DNA from: Hygrophila difformis
Lineage: Eukaryota > Streptophyta > Magnoliopsida > Lamiales > Acanthaceae
Direction: 5' to 3'
DNA length: 64,000 nt
NCBI GenBank assembly: GCA_030278955.1
Contig: JAOANR010000015.1
Location: forward strand, 21,856,626-21,920,625
In this document: piece after piece, positions 40,015-49,312 of the stretch
Layout of the letters: the number at the start of each line of letters is the position of its first letter
Numbering within the stretch: position 1 is the first letter of the stretch
Position numbers and translations under genes: made by a program
The notes under the pieces: generated by a model
The model's input: the letters and a program-made list of their open reading frames with translations, nothing else
What the model was told of the DNA's origin: nothing
The model's database searches: none

Positions 40015-40382
40015 CTATGACTTTCTATAAAGATATCTCTACTCTCCAGCATCCAGCCCAAAATTTTACACTTCCTCTCAAATCTTAAATTTTTTTTTTT
40101 TCGGTGAGCCATCAAGGCCATAATTATATATTTTATATTTTATATATAATATATATTTATATTATATGAAGTGATAATAAATTATATTTTAAGTAATAAA
40201 AAAATATCTAATGATTTTATATATTTGAAAAAGAACGTATATGATAATATAATTTAATTAATTTTTAAAATAAAGAGAAATCAAATTAAATAACATTCTA
40301 TAACTTTTGTGGCTTGTCCAGTAGACCAGTACAAATCTAGTATATCAATAAAAATAAATATTAAAATAATATTTTAATATGG

Positions 40383-40690
40383 GTGGCTGGCAAGGGGCTT
40401 CCTTCATTTCGATGGATCCCGTCAGCAAATGCTCCTGTCCTTCAAGTTGAAGTTGCAGCGATCCTCAATGGATTTCAGATGGCAAAGAGGCTTGGAATCA
40501 TGGTTATTGAGGATTATTGATTCCCCCACCGAATGAGATGCATTATATTGGTTGGATCCGTACATCAGGTTGATTGAGGAGCTTCGCACTCACTTTCATT
40601 TATGTCGGTTTCAACATATGTTGCATGAAGGGAATGCAGTCGTGGACTGCCTTGCCAAAATTGGAGCGGATAGCAAATTACCAGACCATG
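40383..40690 (+). pseudogene. LINE RNase H domain fragment
   Basis: Readable pieces VEVAAILNGFQMAKRLGIMV, LIEELRTHFHLCRFQHMLHE and GNAVVDCLAKIGAD match the C-terminal RNase H region of plant LINEs (pattern AE-x-x-A-I-L-x-G-x, GN-x-VAD-x-LA-K). A stop and frame change occur at about 40518. It is an isolated remnant. Confidence 0.75.
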
Positions 40691-41933
40691 GTAAATCTCT
40701 CCTAGCCAGGGGCAGATGCACATATACTTAAGTAGGGGCACAATATACCACTTAAAATTGATAAAATAGTTATTTTAGCCTTAACTTTTTAAATACTTGA
40801 TTATGTGCACCCACTTAATTTTTTATAGGGACACTAAATTATTATTTTAATCTTAAAATTTTTATATTTGACTTGGAATACTCAGTCAAATTGTATATCA
40901 ACACCACTATCTCCAATTGTAATATAGCTTCTAATTTGTTGTTATTGTGTTATCACTACTATCCCTAATTTTAACCTCACATACATTAATTTTTGTGACA
41001 TCACTTAAAAAAATTTATAAATCCGCTGCAACTCCCAGCGGCAGATGTAGTTGAAACTTAGTTTCTACATTTTTTAGCTTCGGTCATTGTTGCCTTTTAT
41101 CCATTTTTACTGTATAGCCGTATAGGCATTCAGTGTTGACTTTATACTTATCTATATATATATAAAAGTAATATAGTCTAAATTCCCCCCACTCTCTCAC
41201 CCCCTTTATTCAACAACTGTTTCAACTTTTCTTCCCCAATTTCAACAATCATATATACTCACTAAATCTATAACATATACATATATATAAAATAATTCAA
41301 CTAATATACTCACTAAATCTATAATATATATATAATCTAATTCAACTACCTTAATCATATATACTCCTTAAATCCATAATATATATAAAAAATCTAATAT
41401 TTAATTTCAACAAAGTCAATCATATCATGTATACTCTACAAATTATTTTTGTAATTTTCCTTTATATACTACTCAAAATTTCCTCTAAAATTTGAAAATA
41501 TAAAATTCGTATTTGTATTTTTGTTCATGTACCTTTTTTTGTTTCAGTTTCATCAACAATGATTCGATTTGGTATCCGGATGTCTTCTTTGTGATTAGGT
41601 TATAAAGTTTCTCAAGATTTGATTTAGCATTCTTTATTGATTTATATTAATGAAAATATTGCCTCATTTAAAAATATTGATTGTATCTTTTACATTATTT
41701 TTTGGGCTTCACAATTGCAGGGATGTCAATCGATACTGTTGAATGGTTGAGTGGATTAAAGGAATATACATCAATTTTCTTCCTTAAAACACAAGAAAAT
41801 GGTGCTTGAGATGATGATGATCTTGACATTCTTAACATGATAGTGGATTTTCTGGATATGGCTGAGCTGGAGATGGAGATTGTTTATCTTTCGTTTGATT
41901 TCGCTGATGAAATCAAGGATATCTTATCGTATT

Positions 41934-42092
41934 TGTTGTTTAAATTCAGAATTTTTTAAACAAAATTTTCGATGTATTTTTCTATGCTTTTATCTCTTAT
42001 GTATCAATTCTTATCGTATTTGTTGTTCAAATTCAGAATTTTTGTAAGTAAAATTTTTGATGTATTTTTCTATGATTTTATCTCTTATGTAG
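41934..42092 (+). repeat. 77-bp tandem duplication inside the Helitron
   Basis: Sequence starting TTATCGTATTTGTTG at 41934 is repeated at 42011 with few differences. Just upstream (41720-41900) is a partly open reading stretch after a TTGCAG acceptor-like site (including LDILNMIVDFLDMAELEMEI) that could be a captured host fragment. I could not identify it. Confidence 0.65.
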
Positions 42093-42846
42093 TCCGATTG
42101 GAGGATCTTTGGTTCCAAAATATCAGGCATGACCTTCAAAAGATATTTGTGAAATATAATTCTAAGTAGTTATCAATTCTTATGTAATGTTTGAATGTAA
42201 TACGTTGTTTAAAAAATTATATTTCCTTTTTGATATATCTTCAATCTTTTAATGTATAGGATGTATAGGATACTTAATTATATGATATAGGATATATAGA
42301 TTTATTAATTTTATTTATTTGTAAAAGATTTATATTTTTCTTACTCATTCCTTTAAAAAGATTTAGTTGGCTTTTTAAAATTAGGCATCTGGAATAAGGT
42401 TTTTAAAATTTTAGTACTACAAAAATTAGCTTTATTTATTTATAGAATATAAATATTTATTAATTTTATTTATTTACAAAAGATATATTTTTTTAAATGT
42501 TAATTATACATTCCATCCTATAAATCCTTATATAAAACTATTGTTAGATTTCCCGCTCAAATCCTTTAAAAAACCCCGTTGATTATGCACAAGCAGATTA
42601 CCTATAGTATTAATTATTACATTTTTTATAAAATGAAAGGTATTAGAATATTTATTAGAGTTTAGAGTCTGGAGTTTGAAAAGCTAAAAGTTGGGAGAGA
42701 ATAACGTTCATAGTTTTAGAGATTAGAGATTAAAATTTGGCGGTTACTGTAATTAGTGTTTACTATGTATAGGATTTTAGGCTATTTTTAATATGTATTT
42801 TAAATTTTAAAATCGCCTGCATTTGTTCCCAAACGCAGCTGTTTTT

Positions 42847-43035
42847 TTAGGTGAATATAATCCCCATACTACATTGGACCCAAGACTAATCCCTCGAGGA
42901 TCTGGAAGGGCAATTAAGGGCGCCTCTCCCAAAGCAGTTTTTTGCATACACAAGGCTCGAACCCGAGACCTTGCAAGGTCTCGGGTTCGAGCCTTGTGTA
43001 TGAAATCTGCAAGGGCAATTAAGGGCGGCTCTCAC
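42847..43035. mobile_element. SINE insertion with internal inversion
   Basis: Flanked by 16-bp direct repeats AAACGCAGCTGTTTTT (42831-42846 and 43036-43051). The left part (42847-42973) is SINE 3' sequence in minus orientation (compare 54065-54236). The right part (42974-43035) is the same SINE family in plus orientation. The two halves meet in a perfect palindrome at 42945-43002. It looks like a target-primed insertion with an inversion or template switch. Confidence 0.8.
42945..43002. repeat. Perfect 58-bp palindrome with no spacer
   Basis: Two 29-bp arms meet exactly at 42973/42974 (arm start CATACACAAGGCTCGAACCC, mirrored as its complement). Each arm contains the B-box-like GGGTTCGAGCC. 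No mismatch was found on base-by-base reading. Confidence 0.92.
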
Positions 43036-43137
43036 AAACGCAGCTGTTTTTGAATATTCAGTATTATTAGATTTACTATAGTATGAAATTAGCTAGGATA
43101 TAGAATATATATGTAGATATATATATATATATATTTA

Positions 43138-43399
43138 TTTCCTCCGTCTCGGTGTAATTGTTACACACCATTCCGACACGCATGCCGATGCACATTTTTA
43201 GCGGTTAAAACTTAAATTTTGTACAACGAAAAGTTATAAAAAGTTGATTGTCTAAAACTACAAGATTAGACGAATCTAACAAGATCTCACTTGATTATGT
43301 TTTTTTTTCTTACATAACTATGATAGAAATTTGAATCAAAGTTAAACAGTGAATAGTGTCAAAAAATAATTTGTAACAAAAAGAGTGAGACAGAGGAAG
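43138..43399. mobile_element. Stowaway-like MITE inside the Helitron
   Basis: 262 bp with ends TTTCCTCCGTCTC / GAGACAGAGGAAG and TA on both sides (43136-43137 and 43400-43401). Internal block ATTAGACGAATCTAACAAGA is shared with other copies in the window. Confidence 0.85.
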
Positions 43400-43592
43400 T
43401 ATTAGTTTTTTTTTTAAATAGAAGATATAGATTTTTTTTATTCCTTACTTTCAAAAGATTTAGTTGGCTTTTTTTAATTAAGCATCTGATATAATGTTTT
43501 TAAAGATTTATTATTATAACATTTTTTGGATTAATAGTATTATAAGATTTAGTTTATTTATTTATATAAGATAAAGATTTATTAGCTTTATT

Positions 43593-43724
43593 CCAACCTT
43601 AGGGTTAGGGTCCGATTCTCATCTGACCCCTTATCTCTTCCCTTTATCCCCTTTTATAATTTATGTGACTAGGTCTCACATACATTTGACGACATATGAG
43701 TGTAAATGTTTACAATAAAAAATA
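43593..43724 (+). mobile_element. SINE with ~14-bp target duplication
   Basis: Flanked by TTATTAGCTTTATT (43579-43592) and TTATTAGTTTTATT (43725-43738), 13 of 14 identical. The body contains GGGTCCGATTCTCATC (B-box-like), then CCCTTTATCCCCTTTTATAA and TTTATGTGACTAGG. It is the same family as 46726-46883 and the fragment at 55048. Confidence 0.75.
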
Positions 43725-44268
43725 TTATTAGTTTTATTTATTTATAAAAGATATAGATTTGTTTATTTATGAATGTTAATTATACACTCCCTTCGATAAA
43801 ACCCTTATATTTTTGGTATAAATGAAAGGTAAATTATGTAGAAGTAAATTACTTATAGCATTATAGTTATGTATGATATAAAAATTGTATTACAATATTA
43901 TTATAAGTAGAACTATTTAATTAGGATATATAGTATTGTTTTTATCTTTATTTATTTTTAGGTAATATATGAGGTTAAAATATAACCTAATAAATAAAAA
44001 ATATTTTAAATGAATATAACCTAATAAATAAAAAAATATTTAAATCTAACGATGAAAATTATTTTAATTTTGAACTCACAATAAATTTAAATTTTAATTT
44101 AAAATTGACTTTATCTAATTTTATATAAAAGAACTAAACAAAAAAAAAAAGAGAGAACTAAACTAAATGAATTGTGTGGAATGAAAATTTTACTTTGTGA
44201 CATTTTTCTCAATAATATGTGGTCCGAAAATAGATATAACCTAATTAAGATATAGTAACTAAATTTGG

Positions 44269-44800
44269 GCACGAGAAGTAGGTCATTCTACTTTTTTGCA
44301 AAGGTAATTTGATTTAGAGAAATAGATCATTAGAAGAATTTTGTGCCCGAATTCAGGTCTTTTAGTCGGAATTCGGGCCGTGTGATATGCACTCACTATG
44401 CGATGACCTAAAGTGGAAAATGCTTCATCACGGTGCCATATTTTAGTTTTTTAATTATTTTTTATTTTATGTAATTAACATAAAAAGTGGGATATAAATA
44501 GGCCACATGTAGGAATTTATATTCTATTAAAAAGTGGGATATAAATAATGGCACAGAATGAATATATTTACTTTAATTATATAAAATATGAAATTAATAA
44601 AAAATTAAAACAGACCATTAGAACAAACATTCTCACTTTTAGGCTATTTTGTAGCGCGTGGCCATCACACGGCCCGAATTCCGGCCAAATGGCCTAAATT
44701 TGGACCGAAAATCTTTCTAATGAGAAATGACCTATTTTCCTAAATCAAAATACTATGGCCCAAAAGTGGAAGGACCTCATTCTCCTGACTTATTTAAGTT
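44269..44800. mobile_element. Foldback element with ~130-bp imperfect inverted arms
   Basis: The left arm (about 44269-44400, with GGAATTCGGGCCGTGTGAT) is repeated in inverted form at about 44645-44795 (ATCACACGGCCCGAATTCC). The arms extend outwards through TTTGATTTAG and AGGTC blocks on both sides. About 240 bp of AT-rich DNA, including a repeated AAAAAGTGGGATATAAATA, lies between. The ends and class (possibly MULE-derived) are not settled. Confidence 0.65.
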
Positions 44801-44989
44801 ATTATCTCCCAATTAAATTTAATAAAATATTTGAATTTTTAAAATATTACAATATTGTTTAAAAAATATATAAAAATTTACTTCCCGCGCAATGCGCGGG
44901 CAGGTGTGCTAGTTTAATTAATAACGGAAATGTCAACTCAAACGGTTATGGAGTAATACTTATTTGAAAATAAAATATTGTAAATATTA

Positions 44990-45275
44990 CTCCTCCATCC
45001 CATCTTAGATGTCATATTTGATTTTTTTTTTTATCATTATTCATTTTTTAACTTTGACTCAATTATTGAATATATATGTATATTTGGATAAAAATGGTCG
45101 AGTTCAATCTTTGTTAGGTTCTTTTTGGTGAATTACCGGGTATCCACAAACTACATTGGACCAAATACTAATCCCTCGAGGATCTGCATGGGCAATTAAG
45201 GATGCATCTCCCAATGCAATTTTTTGCATACACAATGTTCGAACCTGAAACCTTGCTTAAGCGACTAGAGCCCTG
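44990..45275. mobile_element. MITE half interrupted by a SINE
   Basis: TA then CTCCTCCATCCCATC at 44988-45004 starts a Stowaway-like MITE with the shared ACTTTGACTCAATTATTGAA block. It breaks off at about 45120, where a minus-strand SINE (45121-45275) of the 54065 family begins (TTGGTGAATTACCGGGTATC ... CTTAAGCGACTAGAGC). The far half of the MITE was not found. Confidence 0.7.
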
Positions 45276-45364
45276 AAACAAGATAAATACCAGGATATTT
45301 AACTAATATTTAATTGATAAACCTAAAATTTGGTTGCTCACAAGCAATCAAGATTTATTAGCTA

Positions 45365-45624
45365 CTCCAGCCGTCCCACTTTAGTTGTCATGTTTGACTT
45401 TTTGACACTGTTCATTGTTTAACTTTGACTCAACGTTATTGCAAGTATATATTTGAAAAAAATAGTCGAGTTGGGTCTTGTTAGAATTGTAAAATCATGT
45501 AGTTTTAGAATATATATTTTTACATAATTTTTTGTTGTACATATTTTGAGATATTAACGATTGAAAATGTGCATTGGATTGTGTGCAGAAATGAAACAAG
45601 ACATGTTAAATAGGACGGAGAGAG
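45365..45624. mobile_element. Stowaway-like MITE
   Basis: 260 bp with ends CTCCAGCCGTCCCAC / ATAGGACGGAGAGAG, flanked by TA (45363-45364 and 45625-45626). The interior matches the other MITEs of this window (GTTTAACTTTGACTCAA, GTGCATTGGATTGTGTGC). Confidence 0.85.
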
Positions 45625-45626
45625 TA

Positions 45627-46028
45627 TTAAAAATCTAGTGACAGAATTCGGAAGCTAAACGAGAAAATTCATGTAGTGACAAACGTCGATAGGTTTCAAC
45701 ATGTTTATTTGATTAGGGGGTGGCCAGGGGAAACGGTTCCAGTGCATATTTCTGCAATTACAGAAGTGATGTTGGACAATGAAATAAATGATGTTCATAA
45801 AAAAAGTGATGTATAAGCCTACATAAATGATGCTCATATTTTAAAAAGTTACAACCCATCTGCCTTATTTTGTGGGATATGGGAAAATGCAACAGATCTA
45901 CCATCACTTTTGTAGTGTTAGACATCATGGTGCATATGCAGACAATTTAACATTCTGCACGGTATCTCAACCAGTGGCCAAGGGTGGACTGGATCATTTT
46001 TCGCGTATGCATATTCCTTCTAGGTAGG
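45627..46028. other. Spacer, nothing recognised
   Basis: No ORF or repeat that I can identify. Confidence 0.4.
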
Positions 46029-46036
46029 CATGACAT

Positions 46037-46599
46037 CAGGCCCGGCTAATAGCCTGCTCTTCCTTTTGCACATGGCCCCAAAAATTGGGAGCCCATTTTT
46101 TAAAATATATTTTCAATTAATAGAGTAATTTTTTTAAAAAAAATATATTTACCTATTTTGGATCTAGAATTTGGTAAATAATTTGAAACAAAGTGAATTA
46201 TTTCTCATCAAATAATTTTATTATTTGGGCCTAAAATTTGGTCAATGATATAGCTAGAAATTAATCCATTTTTTACGTTTTAATTTTTTATTAATATATT
46301 AGATTTAAAATAATTTTAAAAGGTGGTTGAAGACTTGCTCAAGTGGCAAAGTCCACAATTTTCAACCTTATGGTTGGGGATTCGGTTCCCAACCTGTCTC
46401 GCTATTCATTCCCTTTATTCCTTTGTAATGTATGTAGTATAGGCTTCCACCACTTATTTCTCTGCCCTGTCCGCAAAAATTAAAAAAATAAATAAAAATA
46501 AAAAATAAATTTATAATTAATTTATTAAATATAATAAGGGGGCCTAAAAGTTTTTATTAGAACGGGGCCACTGGAAATGGTTAGCGTTAGACGGCCCTG
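46037..46599. mobile_element. hAT-like non-autonomous element
   Basis: 563 bp with short inverted ends CAGGCCCGGCTAA / TTAGACGGCCCTG and an 8-bp near-perfect target duplication CATGACAT (46029-46036) / CATGATAT (46600-46607). An 8-bp duplication and CAGGGCC-type ends are typical of hAT elements. A SINE is nested at about 46322-46490. No transposase sequence is present. Confidence 0.75.
46322..46490 (+). mobile_element. SINE nested in the hAT-like element
   Basis: A-box-like CTCAAGTGGCAAAGTCC and B-box-like GGGGATTCGGTTCCC, then CTATTCATTCCCTTTATTCC, TTTGTAATGTATGTAG and an A-rich end. Related in layout to the other SINEs here. Target duplication not resolved in the AT-rich flanks. Confidence 0.65.
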
Positions 46600-46725
46600 C
46601 ATGATATATCATATGAAATTATATGGATAGAAAGTTCCTACTTAAAATTAATTAGCAAGCCGAATCCTTATAAATAAAGAGTCCCACACATTATTCGATG
46701 TGGGATCTTAAAAATACACCGACAC

Positions 46726-46883
46726 GAGAATGAGACTTAACCCAAATGGTCATGTTCTATACTGGGTTCGATTTTCATCCGGCCTCTATCCCTACCCTTT
46801 ATCTTCATTTGTAATTTGTGTATCTTGGACTCCCACACACATTTATCAACACATAGATGTCAATGTAAAAATAAATAAAAAAG
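46726..46883 (+). mobile_element. SINE with 11-bp target duplication
   Basis: Flanked by TACACCGACAC (46715-46725 and 46884-46894). Contains ACCCAAATGGTCATG (A-box-like), CTGGGTTCGATTTTC (B-box-like), then CCCTTTATCTTCATTTGTAA, TTTGTGTATCTTGGACTCCC and an A-rich tail. Upstream at about 46660-46705 is a TRIM-like remnant containing AAGAGTCCCACAC and GATGTGGGATC. Confidence 0.85.
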
Positions 46884-47476
46884 TACACCGACACATTTTT
46901 TGGGGATGGACCATGCATTCAATTTCGATTATTTGATGAACCGGAGAGGTTTTGACTTTTGAGCCAACAATGATAATGCTAGAATCGTGAAGAAAATAAT
47001 TTTATGATGATAAATTTAATGGTATGTTGTCATTAATTGTTATTGGAATGTACATTTAGCATGAGAAAATTAGAGTCTACCCTCCTTCCAATTTAGTTTC
47101 CATTTTAAAAATACCCCTCCATCAAATCTTAGACTTTACCCCTCCCTTCAATTTTTGACCTAGACTTAACCCCCCTTCAATCTCCAAAACTTAATCCATT
47201 TTCTCATTTACTCTTAATAAAAGTCATTAAAAAAAGGAGGCCACACTTAAGTTACCACATTAGCATTCATACTATTACCATACAAATACTCCCTTTATAC
47301 CATACCAACATAATTTACCACACAACCCCTTTTAAATTACCACACCAATTCTATATAATTTACCACACCCCAACACTCAACCTATTACTACAATACACTT
47401 ACCCCAACACAACACAACTCACGCAACCCATCTCCTCTAAACCCAGAAGACCGATATCAAAAAGAAAAAGAGAAAA

Positions 47477-47594
47477 ATGGCAAGCAATGAAGAAGATTCA
47501 ACTGTGAATGAAGGCAAGGAGGAGGTGCCAGTGGGGAGGAAGCGAACAAAGAAGAGGAGCAAAGGGGCGGAGGACGAGACGACTCCCGATGGTA
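47477..47594 (+). CDS. Possible first exon, unknown protein (MASNEEDSTVNEGK...)
   Basis: An ATG in good context (AAAAATGGC) opens a 39-residue, charged exon: MASNEEDSTVNEGKEEVPVG, then RKRTKKRSKGAEDETTPD, followed by a GT donor (GATG|GTAGGG). The basic RKRTKKR stretch could be a nuclear localisation signal. The following kilobase is T-rich and intron-like, with a purine-rich segment after an intron-like border near 48525 that has stops in the frames I tried. It may be a gene of the MULE-like element or a captured one; no family is recognised. Confidence 0.35.
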
Positions 47595-48879
47595 GGGATT
47601 CGAATCTTCCTTTTTTCTTTTTTCTTTCTTTTTTTTTTCCTAATGGAACGGGGCTGGGTTGTTTTATGAATTGTTTGCTTGGCCTTTATCCTCTTTTTAT
47701 CCGTGCAGTTGAAAGATTTGAGCAATTTTCATTTGGAGTTCATTTGATTCCCATGAAATTCTTGTTAAATTCGTAGATTGGGTTTTTAATTTTAATTGAA
47801 TTGGTTATTACTGGGATAAACGTAGACTGTGTACTTATAGATTGTTGATTTAAGGCAGTGTATGACTTTAATGTAGGCAATTCAGTTAGTAGAAATTGGG
47901 GTCTTTATGAATATTGCTTAATTGCATTATTGAAAGTTGTGGTCTTCGTGTAAGTTGAATGTGGTTTATTCAATTTTAGCTTCATATTTTATGTTCTACT
48001 TAATTGCTCTATTTCTTGCCTTGTGTGAAATATGTTTGATATATGGTTATAGCCATATTTGTAATTGAATGTTCTTCTCATTTTTGTGTAATTGTGTTGG
48101 GTTTTGAATTGGTTTGTGATTTTGAAATGAAAATTGTGTGGGTTTGATTTATGTTAATATGCTTGATAATGTGATAGTTGATTTGTATGTTGAAATGAGT
48201 GAATTTGTGGGAATAATTGTTGATGGAATGTTAGTAATATGAAAGTGCAAGCAAGGTGTTCGATTAAATGGCCGAATGGATAAATTTTTATTTTTTACCA
48301 CGATTTTGAGTTACAAGATTTGTAAGTTGGTTTAGGATGTGTCGGTGCTTGGTATAGGCCGAGATCAATGTGACTTTGTTGATTACATTGAAAATATTGT
48401 TTATGTGTGTAGATAAATATAAATCTTTCAATGGTGATTGTGAATGGGAATTTATTGTATGTTGTATTAAAGTTGTGAATTTTAAGATTTTAATATTGAT
48501 GTTGGTTTGGTTGTTTAATGTATAGGGGTGGTGAAAGGAGAAGAAATTTTAGGCTGCATGATGCCCGGGAAAACACCTTAAAGATGTTGTGGATGAGGTA
48601 GAGGTGAGGTAGTCGGGGAAGCAAAGAGAAGCAATTCGAAGCCACCGAATTTGGGCATTTTACTAAAGCGAGCAACGAGAGTGCATTGGTGAACTAAGAG
48701 CGGGGATGTGAAGAGAAAACGAAATATTCATGGCTCTACATTGATGAACTAAGAGTGCAATACCTACATACGATCATAATAGAAATGAGAAGCTCGTTGT
48801 TTGGAGATAGATGATTAGAAAAATTGCGGATTCAAATTGTTTGGTCGCTCATTATTAGGGAACGATTCTCGTAGACCAC

Positions 48880-49312
48880 CCCACAATCATCCGTAACTCT
48901 TTGGAATGGACAAAAACATTGGGACTGGACCGTCCCACGACCGTCCGAAACTCTCTGAAATGGACGTAATATTGGGAAGGTCCACCAGGACTGTCCCACG
49001 ACCATGAAATGGATGAATTTGATGTTATGTGATTCCTTAAGATTTTGGTATTGTTAAATGAAATTTCATATTAGATATGCATTTGTGCTTGTTAAATGAC
49101 CATCCAGGACCGTCCCACGACCATCCGAACTCTTTAAAATGGACAAAAATATTGGGAAGGTCCATGGGACCGTCCCACGACCGTCCGGAACTCTCTGAAA
49201 TGAGAAAATATTGGGAAAGTCCACCAGGACCGTCCCGAGACCGTCCAAAACTCTGAAATTACACATTGGGAAGGTCCACCAGGACCGTCCCATGACCGTC
49301 CCGTGACTATTC
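48880..49312 (+). repeat. ~66-bp repeat based on GGACCGTCCCACGACCGTCC
   Basis: About six copies of a unit combining GGACCGTCCCACGACCGTCC, AACTCTCTGAAATGGACAAA and TATTGGGAAGGTCCACCA. Two clusters, 48880-49015 and 49105-49312, are separated by about 90 bp of unrelated AT-rich DNA. GACCGTC also recurs in the downstream array (for example at about 49918-49937 and 50124-50153). Confidence 0.8.

Larger units (their letters stand above)
41151..44912 (+). mobile_element. Non-autonomous Helitron (3.76 kb)
   Basis: The 5' end TCTATATATATATAAAAG (41151) fits the Helitron 5' consensus (TC start). The 3' end has the hairpin CCCGCGC-AAT-GCGCGGG (44884-44900) followed eight bases later by the terminal CTAG (44909-44912). 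The element lies between A (41150) and T (44913), the Helitron A/T target, and has no target duplication. It encodes no recognisable replicase. Later insertions inside include a folded SINE (42847-43035), a Stowaway-like MITE (43138-43399), a second SINE (43593-43724) and a foldback element (44269-44800). Confidence 0.8.

Noticed and set aside
41151..44912. Autonomous Helitron
   Set aside because: No Rep HUH motif or helicase could be read between the ends; only insertions and AT-rich DNA.
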